A stretch of 48,547 bases of DNA from NCBI GenBank assembly GCA_902478785.1, contig CABSMJ010000016.1, positions 1 through 48,547 of the forward strand. Reading direction: 5' to 3'. Numbering within the stretch: position 1 is the stretch's first letter; each line of letters begins with the position of its first letter. The position numbers and the translations under genes were made by a program. The notes under the pieces are model-generated. The model saw only the letters and a list, made by a program, of their open reading frames with translations. It was not told where the DNA came from and ran no database searches. This DNA comes from an uncultured Oscillospiraceae bacterium. GTDB lineage: Bacteria; Bacillota; Clostridia; Oscillospirales; Oscillospiraceae. Of the stretch, positions 1 through 7,804 are shown piece by piece.

Positions 1-542
1 AGCTGCAGGAGCGTCTGGCCAAGCTGGCCGGCGGCGTGGCTGTCATCAAGGTCGGTGCTGCTACCGAGACCGAGATGAAGGAGAAGAAGCTGCGCATCGA
101 GGATGCCCTGAACGCCACCCGCGCCGCTGTTGAGGAAGGCGTTGTGGCCGGCGGCGGCACCATCTTCGTCAACGTCATCCCCGCTGTGGAAGCTCTGCTG
201 GACACCGTGGAAGGCGACGAGAAGACCGGCGTGCGCATCGTGGCCAAGGCCCTGGAGGCCCCCATCCGTCAGATCGCGGCCAATGCCGGCCTGGACGGCT
301 CTGTGATCCTGGAGAAGGTCAGAACCTCCGGCAAGAACGGCTACGGCTTCGATGCCTATAAGGAGGAGTACTGCGACATGGTCTCCGCCGGCATCATCGA
401 TCCTGCCAAGGTGACCCGCAGCGCTCTGGAGAACGCCGCTTCCGTCAGCTCCATGGTGCTGACCACCGAGTCCCTGGTTGCCGACAAGCCCGAGCCCCCC
501 GCACCCGCTCCCGCTGCTCCCGACATGGGCGGCATGTACTAA
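1..542 (+). CDS. groEL: Chaperonin GroEL, C-terminal part (5' end outside window)
   Basis: About 179 C-terminal residues of the 60-kDa chaperonin, which folds proteins in the cytosol as a double heptameric ring with GroES. Visible family features are the equatorial segment around EEGVVAGGGT, the GYGFDA stretch and the DPAKVTRSALENAAS helix, ending in the flexible Gly-Met tail (DMGGMY). The frame is open from base 3; the start lies upstream of the window. The tail is preceded by a Pro/Ala-rich linker. A strong terminator follows within 25 bases, so this is the last gene of its operon. The identification is secure. Confidence 0.98.
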   Translation, partial: LQERLAKLAGGVAVIKVGAATETEMKEKKLRIEDALNATRAAVEEGVVAGGGTIFVNVIPAVEALLDTVEGDEKTGVRIVAKALEAPIRQIAANAGLDGSVILEKVRTSGKNGYGFDAYKEEYCDMVSAGIIDPAKVTRSALENAASVSSMVLTTESLVADKPEPPAPAPAAPDMGGMY

Positions 543-562
543 TAGCTAACAGTACCGCTTAC

Positions 563-597
563 AAAGGCCCACGGCTTTGTGCCGTGGGCCTTTTTTA
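563..597 (+). terminator. Rho-independent terminator of groEL
   Basis: A 13-bp perfect stem (563-575 with 581-593), a 5-nt loop and a T-run follow the groEL stop at 540-542. Confidence 0.93.
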
Positions 598-797
598 TGG
601 GGGCGAGGGCTTATCCCACGGAGCCCCGGCAAGACAGAAGTGTCTTGCCGGGGAGAGGAGGAGCGACAGAATGAGCGAGCCCTGCCGCCTGCGGCAGGGC
701 GAGGGATATGGCGTCCGCGACGACGAAGCCCCCTGCACCCGCTCCCGCTGCTCCCGACATGGGCGGCATGTATTAAGTCTGATCCCCAAAAGCAACG
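598..797. other. groEL-downstream spacer with two palindromes and a duplicated groEL tail
   Basis: No gene is visible. It holds a perfect 13-bp hairpin (CCCCGGCAAGACA with its complement, about 623-653), a second GC hairpin (GCCCTGCCGC/GCGGCAGGGC, about 679-700) and, at 735-772, a 38-base exact copy of groEL bases 501-538, including the Met-Gly-Gly-Met codons and ending in a stop. The copy looks like the last remains of a second groEL 3' end. The palindromes resemble an extragenic repetitive element, but only one copy lies in this window. Confidence 0.75.
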
Positions 798-832
798 AAA
801 AGCCCCGGAGCCATTGGCTCCGGGGCTTTTTT
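798..832. terminator. Terminator after groEL-tail copy, shared with convergent lipoprotein gene
   Basis: A 15-bp GC-rich stem with a 3-nt loop and six T on the plus strand. On the minus strand it lies just past the lipoprotein stop, with a four-T tail, so it can serve both directions. Confidence 0.85.
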
Positions 833-844
833 CGGAAAAATTCC

Positions 845-1342
845 TTATTCCTGGATCATGCTGAACCCTTCCGTCAGCAGGGTAGCTGCATCGTTGAGGG
901 CGGTGGTGTAATCCGTAACGGCGGTGTTGTAATCCTCCGTGGTCATCTCGCCGTCCAGCATCCCTTCGGCGCTGTCGCACAGGCCCTCCAGACCGTCCGC
1001 AAAGCCATTGCAGCCCTCGGCGATCTTGGCGTGAGCCTCCGCATAGGACTCAGGGGGATTGGTGATGGCGGCAAAGTCCCGGAAGGCGGACACCATGTCG
1101 CGAATGGACTGGATGCCAGCCCGGAAGGAGTCCTCATCCGTGGCAGACAGTCCGCTCATAGAGGACATGGCCGTGCTCACATCGGCGCTCAGGGTCTCCA
1201 CCTCACTCTGGTACTCCTCCTCGGTCATGGGGGTGGCCGCCTCACTTTGAGAGTCCGTGCTGCCCGTGGAGCCCTGGCCGCAGGCGGTCAGGCACAGGAC
1301 CAGGCACAGAAGTGCCGCCAGGGATACGATACGCTGTTTCAT
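845..1342 (-). CDS. Small lipoprotein with DFAAI-NPPE motif
   Basis: A 165-residue exported protein. Residues 1-20 form a lipoprotein signal ending in the lipobox LTAC, with Cys21 as the predicted lipid anchor, followed by a low-complexity Ser/Thr/Glu linker and an all-helical domain. The ATG at 1342 was chosen because GGAGAAAGGAAG lies just upstream and the signal peptide starts there; the frame is open further upstream without a site. The domain shares the sequence pattern DFAAI-NPPE-YAEAH and overall length with the lipoprotein at 31446-32003, so the two are paralogues. Function is unknown; cell-surface location is inferred from the lipobox. It is monocistronic, between its own terminator and a spacer. 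Confidence 0.85.
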   Translation of the reverse strand: MKQRIVSLAALLCLVLCLTACGQGSTGSTDSQSEAATPMTEEEYQSEVETLSADVSTAMSSMSGLSATDEDSFRAGIQSIRDMVSAFRDFAAITNPPESYAEAHAKIAEGCNGFADGLEGLCDSAEGMLDGEMTTEDYNTAVTDYTTALNDAATLLTEGFSMIQE

Positions 1343-1557
1343 GATGCAATCTTCCTTTCTCCAACAAAATGTCGGCTCCATTATGGCACAGTGCTCCCTG
1401 CATGTCAATGTGAATATTCATGCACTTGCTTGGGGAAAAGTGGCGTCAGCACAGGGCTTTCAGGCTTTCCATCTCCCACGTGGCCGATAGGAATGTACCG
1501 CGCCCCGGCTGAAGGGTTTCCGCTTCCCTTCCACGTGCAAAAGCGCTTATAAATGGA

Positions 1558-1589
1558 TGGCCTCCCTGAGGAAATCCTCAGGGAGGCCA
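1558..1589 (-). terminator. Hairpin after SLH protein gene
   Basis: A 15-bp inverted repeat (GGCCTCCCTGAGGA with its complement) lies 12 bases past the stop of the minus-strand gene. The T-run beyond it is poor, so termination is likely but not certain. Confidence 0.6.
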
Positions 1590-1600
1590 TTTGCTGCCAT

Positions 1601-2725
1601 TCATTGGGGGTATCTGGTATAGATAATCCAATTTGCACTTTCGCTGTTAATATCTCCCCAACTATTCCAAAGGACAGTATCCCCAGGGTTACTTCCTCCG
1701 CCCGTGGTTTGGAACCATCCCTCATCGTCTACTTCCGATGTGACAACTGACCAATGAAAGGTCTGTCCACTGGAGTTCTTTATCTCAAGGACATCTCCCG
1801 GTTTGATAGAAGAATAGTCGGTGTGTTTCCGTACAGGCAAGTTCCCAAAAATCAGGTCGCTTACAGTAAAAGCGTAAGCGGCACAACCTGTACTTTTTGT
1901 GCCAAAAGCGGGAGAATAGTAGCTGTTGGCTACGGTCCAAGGGGTCCCCTGCGGGTATTCTTCCTTGATTTCAGCAAGGATTTCCAGCACATTTTCCTCG
2001 GTTGCCGGCTTACCGTTTGCCAGGGTCCCCGTGGTCACCGGCGGCGTGGTCTGACCGTCGCCCGGATCGCCGGTGTTCCCGTCTCCGGGATTTTTCCCGA
2101 TGTAGTCACGCAGGCGATACACCACCACGCAGCCCTGCGCCCGGTTCATCAAATTCTGTCCGCCGAAGCTGCCGTCACTTTGCCCGTTCAGCACCCCGGC
2201 GGCATAGCAGGCAGCCACAGCCTCCTGATACCCGGCGGGAACGTTTTCCCAGTCACCGATGGCGGCCCGGGCCGCCTGCCGCTCCGCCTCCGTGGGCAGC
2301 TGGGCGCCCTGATCCACCAGAACGCCATACATCATCTGCGCCATGTCGTAGCGGTTGATGGCCCGGTTGATGTACACGGTCATGATGTTGCTGCCCAGCG
2401 TGGTCCCTGCAAGCACGCCGTGGCGGCGCAGCACGTCGGTATACGGCTTCCACCAGGGATTGGAGTTGGAGTCATCGTACTCCCCCTTGTAAAACGCCCG
2501 GGCCAAAAACGCGGAGAAGTGGGCGTTGGTGACGCTGGCCGTGGGCAGGAAGGTCCCGTCGCCGTAGCCGTTGGTGATCTCCCGATCCACCGCCTCCATG
2601 ATCTCCGTATAGGCCCAATAGGTGGGCGCCACGTCGGAAAACCGCTGGGAAGCCGCCAGGGCCGGCACCGACAGGCTCAGCGAAAATACCACCGTCCACG
2701 CAAGAAATCGAATCCGTCCTCTCAT
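1601..2725 (-). CDS. Exported SLH-domain protein with C-terminal Cys/His peptidase-like domain
   Basis: 374 residues. A signal peptide (1-25, cleavage near PALAA) is followed by three S-layer-homology repeats: residues 27-80 (FSDV-YWAY), about 92-145, and a weaker one at about 155-205. These normally bind secondary cell-wall polymer and hold the protein on the surface. A Gly/Asp/Thr-rich linker (210-235) leads to a domain at about 240-374 with a Cys in a GCAAYAF context (Cys281), a KPGDVLEIKN strand and a His in TFHWSVV (His324). That layout resembles NlpC/P60 or CHAP-type amidases/peptidases, but catalysis is inferred only. The ATG has GAGGAGAGACG upstream. It is probably a wall-bound hydrolase or amidase-fold binding protein. 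Confidence 0.82.
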   Translation of the reverse strand: MRGRIRFLAWTVVFSLSLSVPALAASQRFSDVAPTYWAYTEIMEAVDREITNGYGDGTFLPTASVTNAHFSAFLARAFYKGEYDDSNSNPWWKPYTDVLRRHGVLAGTTLGSNIMTVYINRAINRYDMAQMMYGVLVDQGAQLPTEAERQAARAAIGDWENVPAGYQEAVAACYAAGVLNGQSDGSFGGQNLMNRAQGCVVVYRLRDYIGKNPGDGNTGDPGDGQTTPPVTTGTLANGKPATEENVLEILAEIKEEYPQGTPWTVANSYYSPAFGTKSTGCAAYAFTVSDLIFGNLPVRKHTDYSSIKPGDVLEIKNSSGQTFHWSVVTSEVDDEGWFQTTGGGSNPGDTVLWNSWGDINSESANWIIYTRYPQ

Positions 2726-2904
2726 CGTCTCTCCTCCTCTGTCTGTTCTGCCAATGGGGCATCCGCTTAAGCGCGGATGCCTCCGGCCCCACGGGTCTTT
2801 TCGCCTCCATTCTAATCACATCCGCCGGGGATTGCAAGGCCCCGGTGGGCTCCAACCATCCGCACCGTGCATATCCGCAAAGCCTCCGTCACTTTCCCCC
2901 ACGA

Positions 2905-2948
2905 TGGATAAATCCCCGACCGATGCCAGCTGGCATCGGTCGGGGATT
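2905..2948 (-). terminator. Terminator of the XRE regulator gene
   Basis: A 17-bp perfect stem (2911-2927 with 2932-2948) and a 4-nt loop, located 21 bases past the stop at 2969. The flanking bases on the minus strand are TTTATCC. Confidence 0.85.
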
Positions 2949-2968
2949 CTATATCCTATATGAGTTTT

Positions 2969-3319
2969 TCAATCGCTTTTCCGCTCCGCTTTTCGCAGAT
3001 TTTCCTTCAGAGACCGCATAGTCCCTGTGATAATTTTCCGCTCCCAGTGGGTGCAGTCCGACAGCAGTTCTGCCGCCTCTCGCTCAAAGGCTGCCTGGGA
3101 CTTTGTGAGGCTGTCGCACAAAAGCTCATCCACACTGACCTCCAGGGCGTTTGCTATATTGACAATGGTGGGCAGGCCCAGCTTGGTGGCACCTCGCTCA
3201 ATGTGCGAGATGTTGGAGGGCTCCTGCTTGGAGCGTTCGGCCAGCATCTGCTGCGTCAGTCCCTTTTCTTTCCTGAACCGGCGAATTCGTATCCCAATGG
3301 CCTGATAGTCGATCTCCAT
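2969..3319 (-). CDS. XRE-family transcriptional regulator
   Basis: 116 residues. The N-terminal 70 form a Cro/C1-type helix-turn-helix: RIRRFRKEKGLTQQMLAE, then the recognition region SNISHIERG, then LPTIVNIANALEVSVDELL. The C-terminal 45 residues are charged and helical, possibly for dimerisation. The ATG has GGGAGGAAGTG upstream. It is divergently transcribed from the small gene at 3458, and the 138-base gap contains two matching palindromes 32 bp apart, so it probably represses its own gene and/or that neighbour. Confidence 0.92.
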   Translation of the reverse strand: MEIDYQAIGIRIRRFRKEKGLTQQMLAERSKQEPSNISHIERGATKLGLPTIVNIANALEVSVDELLCDSLTKSQAAFEREAAELLSDCTHWERKIITGTMRSLKENLRKAERKSD

Positions 3320-3353
3320 TTTATCACTTCCTCCCGGATAAATGTTATTGTAT

Positions 3354-3398
3354 ATCCGATTAGGATGTGATAAAATAATCTAAATATCCGAATAGGAT
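3354..3398. promoter_or_regulatory. Twin operator for the XRE regulator
   Basis: Two near-identical sites, ATCC-GATTA-GGAT (3354-3366) and ATCC-GAATA-GGAT (3386-3398), each an inverted repeat with a 5-nt centre. They are spaced 32 bp apart (three helical turns), so dimers would sit on the same face. They lie just upstream of the regulator's start. Confidence 0.65.
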
Positions 3399-3457
3399 GT
3401 CAAATAATTTTTGCATCCTGCGGCCAGAGATTGTTTAGAAAGAGAGGCGATACGCTG

Positions 3458-3715
3458 TTGGATGCACAAATGTCACTGTTGGATTGCTTGGCCTATTGTG
3501 CCGGGTGCACGATGCTCTCTGATCTGCACCATATAACCCGGTTGGAGCGCAGCCGCATGCTCCGTGCCTTGAAGCAGATGACACCGGAGGACGCTTCTTT
3601 GAAGGACTGGAACGATGCCCTGGTCTACCTCACTGGCGCGGCAGCGGAGCCCACGGCTTCCGCCGCCCGAATCCGGCTGATAGAGGGCCTGAGCGGTTCA
3701 GACTTTGGTAGGTAA
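3458..3715 (+). CDS. Hypothetical small protein, divergent from XRE regulator
   Basis: 85 residues from a TTG at 3458, chosen because GAGAGG sits 10 bases upstream; an ATG at 3470 is the alternative, and a TTG at 3431 has no site. The protein is soluble and helical with two Cys near the start (CLAYCAGC) and no signal or membrane segment. It has no recognised family. It is followed after 55 bases by a terminator. Its position across the twin operators suggests it is the regulator's target. Confidence 0.6.
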   Translation: MDAQMSLLDCLAYCAGCTMLSDLHHITRLERSRMLRALKQMTPEDASLKDWNDALVYLTGAAAEPTASAARIRLIEGLSGSDFGR

Positions 3716-3770
3716 CGGTAGCCCACACTTCTCTCCTCGGCGATTCGCCTCTATATTTATTATAAATGTA

Positions 3771-3812
3771 ATGCCCGGAGGACCTTTTACAAGGTCCCCG
3801 GGCATCTTTTTG
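3771..3812 (+). terminator. Terminator after small gene
   Basis: Stem ATGCCCGG-A-GGACCTT with AAGGTCC-CCGGGCAT (one bulged A), a TTAC loop, then CTTTTT. The 187 bases from here to the LysR gene hold nothing else I can identify. Confidence 0.88.
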
Positions 3813-3999
3813 TCCATGGCAACACCGGGAGGGATTCCGCTCCCCAGACAGACCCGGTTGCACCAGAAAAAGAGCCTTCCCACAGTCTGTTCTAGCTGGG
3901 TATCATGGTATTCTTCTCCCACAATTTAATTGATTTTTTCTCAGTTTACGATAGCAAATGTTTATAGTTTCAATTTTGGATATCTTGCTTTGTGCAGTT

Positions 4000-4881
4000 T
4001 TACAAGGCGGCTCCCTCCAGGATAAACTGCCGGAAACGGCTCACTGCCGGAGTCTGATAGGCTCGGTCATCGCTGACCAGATAGAAGTTCCGCTCCCACA
4101 CCGGGTGGCTGATCTGCAGGATCTTCACATCCAGCCGCAGCAGCATCTCCATGTAGGGCACCACGGCGATCCCAAAGCCCTGGGCCACCAGCCCGGCGAT
4201 GACCTGATCCTCCTCCGTCTCATAGGCAATCTTGGGCGTGCCGCCGATCTGGGCAAAGAGCCCGTCCACCACACCCCGCAGGCCGGAGCTCTTGCAGAAA
4301 AAGACCTGGGGGTAGGGCAGCGTCTCCGACAGATCCACCGTGTGGCGCTCCGCCAGGGGATGATGCCGGGGTACGATCAGGACCAGGTCCTGCTTATTGA
4401 CGGGAATGGACGTCAGCCCCAGCTCCAGCGGCGGCCGGGAGGAAAACACCAGATCAAATCGCTTGGCTTCCAGGCCGTCCAGCAGTTCCTTGGTCACGCC
4501 CGTATTGAAGGTAAAACGGATATCGCTGCCGGGATTTGCCGCCAGGAACCGAGCCGCCAGAGACGGCACGAAATCCACCCCCAGCGTCCGCAGCAGTCCC
4601 AGGCGGATCACGCCCTCGCCCCGGGCCACCCGCTGGAGAGACTCCACTCCCTCGTCCAGGGTGGAAAGGGCCCGCTGGGCACAGTCCAAAAACTGCTCCC
4701 CAAACCGGGTCAGCGCGATGTTCCGCCCGCTCTTTTCAAACAGAGGCACCCCAAGCTCCATCTCCAACTGGGCAATGGCATGGCTCAGGCTTGGTTGGGT
4801 GATACAGAGCCGTTCCGCCGCCCGGGTGTAGTGCTGAACATGTGCCAGCTCTACGAAGTAGCGCAAATGTGACAAATTCAC
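4000..4881 (-). CDS. LysR-family transcriptional regulator of the shikimate cluster
   Basis: 293 residues, normal for the family. The winged helix-turn-helix is at 1-60 (LRYFVELAHVQHYTRAAERL, ITQPSLSHAIAQLE, GVPLFEKSGR), followed by a two-lobed effector-binding domain at about 90-290. It is transcribed away from the aroE-led operon, with a T-N11-A box in the shared 262-base gap, the usual arrangement when a LysR protein activates its divergent neighbour in response to a pathway compound. The effector is therefore likely a hydroaromatic acid such as shikimate, quinate or 3-dehydroshikimate. It has its own ribosome site (GAAAGGAGGCGAAG). Confidence 0.93.
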   Translation of the reverse strand: MNLSHLRYFVELAHVQHYTRAAERLCITQPSLSHAIAQLEMELGVPLFEKSGRNIALTRFGEQFLDCAQRALSTLDEGVESLQRVARGEGVIRLGLLRTLGVDFVPSLAARFLAANPGSDIRFTFNTGVTKELLDGLEAKRFDLVFSSRPPLELGLTSIPVNKQDLVLIVPRHHPLAERHTVDLSETLPYPQVFFCKSSGLRGVVDGLFAQIGGTPKIAYETEEDQVIAGLVAQGFGIAVVPYMEMLLRLDVKILQISHPVWERNFYLVSDDRAYQTPAVSRFRQFILEGAAL

Positions 4882-4924
4882 TACTTCTTCGCCTCCTTTC
4901 TCTTGTTGCAGTATAACACAGATG

Positions 4925-4939
4925 ATAGAGAAAATCTAT
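4925..4939. promoter_or_regulatory. LysR-type T-N11-A box
   Basis: ATAGA-GAAAA-TCTAT is a perfect 5-bp inverted repeat with T-N11-A symmetry. Its centre lies about 65 bases upstream of the predicted start of the aroE operon transcript, the classic recognition position. It also overlaps the region upstream of the LysR gene's own -10 (TATACT, minus strand), consistent with autoregulation. Confidence 0.6.
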
Positions 4940-4961
4940 GGTTTTATAAGAAAGAATTGAT

Positions 4962-4990
4962 TTGTTAATTTCTTGTCACGGCATTAAAGT
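4962..4990 (+). promoter_or_regulatory. Sigma-A-like promoter of the shikimate operon
   Basis: TTGTTA (4962-4967), a 17-bp spacer, then TAAAGT (4985-4990). The -10 is weak, as expected for an activator-dependent promoter. The leader to the first gene is about 150 bases. It contains a small hairpin (GCAGCC/GGCTGC) and a GGCCGCC/GGCGGCC stem immediately before the ribosome site. Confidence 0.55.
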
Positions 4991-5143
4991 AGGGACAGAC
5001 AGAGGGCGGCAGCCGGGCAATGACAGGCTGCGGTGCCGGAGGATCTCTTCTGGCCCCCGCTGATTTTTTGCGTGTCCCGCTCCGCCGCCTCTACCAACAT
5101 TTTTATTTAATCGGCCGCCCGGCGGCCAAAGGAGGAACTGACC

Positions 5144-6007
5144 TTGCACATTTCGGGAACCACCACCCTATTGGGGCTCATCGGAACACCGGTGGCGCAC
5201 TCCAAGTCCCCCGCCATGTACAACCACTGCTTTGCCAAGTTCGGTCTGGACTGGGCCTATCTGGCCTTTGACATCCCCCTGGAGAAGACCGGTGAAGCCG
5301 TACAGGCCATCCGGACGCTGCACATGCGGGGCGCCAACGTGACCATGCCCTGCAAAAACGCCGTCATCCCCTATCTGGACAAGCTGACCCCCGCCGCACA
5401 GGCCATCCAGGCGGTCAACACCATTGTCAATGAAAACGGCGTTCTGGTGGGTCACAACACCGACGGCTGCGGCTACACCCAGAACCTGCGCCGGAACGGC
5501 GTGGAAGTGGCCGGCAAACGGATCGTGCTGCTGGGCGGCGGCGGAGCCGCCTCCGCCATCGCCATCCAGGCTGCTCTGGAGGGCGCCGCGGAGATCGCCG
5601 TGTTCAACCGCCGGGATGAATTCTGGTCTCGTATCGACCAGGGCCTCCAGGCCATCGCCAAGGCCGCCCCGGGCTGCGCCATCTCCCTCCACGATCTGGA
5701 CGACAAGCAGGAGCTTAAGGCCGCCATCGACGACTGCCACATCCTCTCCAACGCCACCCGGGTGGGCATGGAGCCCAACACCGAGCAGAGCCTCATCACC
5801 GACCTTGACTGGCTGCGGTCCGATCTGGTGGTGACGGACGTGGTCTACGCCCCGCCCCACACCAAGCTGCTCCGGGACGCTCAGAGTGCCGGCTGCAAGA
5901 CCTGCGACGGACTAGGGATGCTCCTGTGCCAGGGCGCCGAGGCCTTCCGCCTCTACAGCGGTCTGGAGATGCCCGTGGAAGAGATCCGGGCCCTTTTGTA
6001 CGCTTGA
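5144..6007 (+). CDS. aroE: Shikimate/quinate dehydrogenase (first copy)
   Basis: 287 residues. It is predicted to interconvert 3-dehydroshikimate and shikimate, or the quinate pair, with NAD(P). Substrate-side residues are the Ser pair in HSKSP (Ser20, Ser22), catalytic Lys71 in NVTMPCK and Asp107 in HNTDG. The nucleotide fold has LLGGGGAAS (129-137), and the cofactor strand ends FNRRDEF rather than the usual NRT-x-x-K/R. The start is a TTG, supported by AAAGGAGG 9 bases upstream. It leads an eight-gene operon and has a second copy at 8668. The peripheral context (importer, regulator) suggests a catabolic or scavenging role, not housekeeping aromatic synthesis; that is inference. Confidence 0.92.
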   Translation: MHISGTTTLLGLIGTPVAHSKSPAMYNHCFAKFGLDWAYLAFDIPLEKTGEAVQAIRTLHMRGANVTMPCKNAVIPYLDKLTPAAQAIQAVNTIVNENGVLVGHNTDGCGYTQNLRRNGVEVAGKRIVLLGGGGAASAIAIQAALEGAAEIAVFNRRDEFWSRIDQGLQAIAKAAPGCAISLHDLDDKQELKAAIDDCHILSNATRVGMEPNTEQSLITDLDWLRSDLVVTDVVYAPPHTKLLRDAQSAGCKTCDGLGMLLCQGAEAFRLYSGLEMPVEEIRALLYA

Positions 6008-6038
6008 TCATCAAATAGAGAGAAAGGAAGAACAGGAC

Positions 6039-7253
6039 ATGAACCAAACTGTGGACTCCAAGAAGTATTACCCCACGGCCCTGGCCCTGTACATCACCTA
6101 TTTCGTTCTGGGTATCGCGGCCTCCATTATGGGACAGTACAAGCAGAACTTCGCCGCCATGTGGAACGCCTCCACGCTGGCGGACGGCAGCTATGACGTC
6201 TCCGGCGTCGTGGCGGTCATCGCCGCCATCGGCCTGGGCCGTCTGATCGCCTTCCCCATCGCCGGTCCCCTGTCCGACCGGCTGGGCCGTCGGCTCTCCG
6301 CCCTCATTGGCTGTGCCCTCTACGCCATCTTTTTGCTGACGGTCACCTTCTCCCCCAACATGTACATCGGCTATGTGCTGGCCGTCATCAGCGGTATGGC
6401 CAACTCCTTCCTGGACACCAGCATCACCCCCTCCTGCATGGAGATCTTCAAGGAGAAGGGCACCATCGCCAACATCTTCACCAAGCTCTCCATCTCCATC
6501 GCCCAGTTCCTGCTGCCCTTCGCCATCAGCTTCGTGGCCGTGCGGGAGCTGCCCTTCAACACCATCTTCCTGGCCACCGCCGTGCTCATCATCGTGGACG
6601 GCATCTTCCTGGCCTTCCTGCCCTTCCCGCCCTTTGAGCGGGTGGTGAAGGTCAAGGGCGAGAAGAAGGCCCGGATGCACTTCACCCCCTCCGCCATCAT
6701 CCTGGTGTGCCTGGGCTTCACCACCTCCACCACCTTCATGCTCTGGCTCAACTGCAACCAGGAGCTGGGCCTGCTCTACGGCCTCAGCGATCCCAGCCGC
6801 ATCCAGTCCTTTTACTCCGTGGGCATCGTGCTGGCCCTGTTCGCCAGCGCCGCCCTGCTCAAGCGCAACGTGCGTCCCGCTCTGATCCTGGTGGTCTATC
6901 CCTGCGTGTCCCTGGTGACCCTGGTGGCCATCTATCTCATCCGCGCTCCCTTCATGTGTCTGGCGGGCGGCTTCCTGCTGGGCTTCTTCGCCGCCGGCGG
7001 CGTGCTGCAGCTGGTGACCGCAGTGGCCAATGAGATGTTCCCCAAGAACCGGGGCGTCATCACCTCCATCGTCATGATCGCCTCCAGCGCCGCCAACTAC
7101 ATCGGCGTGAGCATCGCCGGCGTACTGACCCGCGTGGGCGGCACCGAGGGCCCCCGTCTGGTTCTGGTGTTCAACATGGCGGTGACCCTGGTGGGCATCG
7201 TGCTGGCTCTGTACCTGAACACCCGCATCGACAAGGACTCCGGAAAGGAATAA
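6039..7253 (+). CDS. MFS transporter, probable shikimate/quinate importer
   Basis: 404 residues with about 12 hydrophobic helices and the major-facilitator loop motif between helices 2 and 3 (GPLSDRLGRR, residues about 79-88). It carries an acidic/basic central loop (RVVKVKGEKKARMHF). The reading frame begins 32 bases after aroE, with AAAGGAAG upstream of the ATG, and ends 4 bases before the shikimate kinase gene. Neighbours argue that the substrate is a hydroaromatic acid, but the sequence alone does not define it. Confidence 0.88.
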   Translation: MNQTVDSKKYYPTALALYITYFVLGIAASIMGQYKQNFAAMWNASTLADGSYDVSGVVAVIAAIGLGRLIAFPIAGPLSDRLGRRLSALIGCALYAIFLLTVTFSPNMYIGYVLAVISGMANSFLDTSITPSCMEIFKEKGTIANIFTKLSISIAQFLLPFAISFVAVRELPFNTIFLATAVLIIVDGIFLAFLPFPPFERVVKVKGEKKARMHFTPSAIILVCLGFTTSTTFMLWLNCNQELGLLYGLSDPSRIQSFYSVGIVLALFASAALLKRNVRPALILVVYPCVSLVTLVAIYLIRAPFMCLAGGFLLGFFAAGGVLQLVTAVANEMFPKNRGVITSIVMIASSAANYIGVSIAGVLTRVGGTEGPRLVLVFNMAVTLVGIVLALYLNTRIDKDSGKE

Positions 7254-7257
7254 GACC

Positions 7258-7773
7258 ATGGCAGATCGTACCTTATTCTTCATCGGCTTCATGGGCGCCG
7301 GCAAGACCTCCGTCTCCGCCGCCATGGGCCGCCTCCTGAACCGGGAGGTCATCGAAATGGACCAGCGCATCGCCCAGGACGAGGGCATGAGCGTATCCGA
7401 CATCTTCGCCCAAAAGGGTGAGCCCTATTTCCGTGCCTGCGAGACCGCGCTGCTGGAGAGCTTCCTCCACACCGAGCCCAAGATCGTCTCCTGCGGCGGC
7501 GGCGTGCCGCTGCGGGAGGAAAACGTGGCAGCCATGCGCCGCAGCGGCACCATCGTGCTCCTGAGCGCCCGTCCGGAGGTCATTCTGGACCGGGTGAAGG
7601 GCAGCGACGAGCGTCCTCTGCTCCAGGGCAAGAAAAACATCCCCGCCATCTCCGCGCTGATGGAACAGCGCCGTCCCAAATACGAGGCTGCCGCGGACAT
7701 CACCGTGGACACCTCGGAGCTGAGCATTGAAGAGGTCTGCCAGGAGGTCCTCCGGCAGTCCAAAGCGCAATAA
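7258..7773 (+). CDS. aroK: Shikimate kinase
   Basis: 171 residues, typical length. It transfers phosphate from ATP to shikimate. The Walker A loop GFMGAGKT (10-17), the shikimate-contacting Asp35 in EMDQRI, the Arg in the YFRACE segment, the CGGGVPLR loop and the LID segment with DERPLL are all visible. It is embedded in the operon 4 bases after the transporter, which suggests imported shikimate is phosphorylated on entry and fed toward chorismate as an alternative to degradation. Confidence 0.95.
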   Translation: MADRTLFFIGFMGAGKTSVSAAMGRLLNREVIEMDQRIAQDEGMSVSDIFAQKGEPYFRACETALLESFLHTEPKIVSCGGGVPLREENVAAMRRSGTIVLLSARPEVILDRVKGSDERPLLQGKKNIPAISALMEQRRPKYEAAADITVDTSELSIEEVCQEVLRQSKAQ

Positions 7774-7804
7774 ATCGACGAAATATTACAAGGAGGAATC
7801 AACC

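Noticed and set aside
5796..7403. Long minus-strand open frame opposite the MFS importer
   Set aside because: It is the shadow of GC-rich plus-strand genes with intact family motifs; its product is low-complexity His/Gly/Gln/Asp sequence with no start signals.
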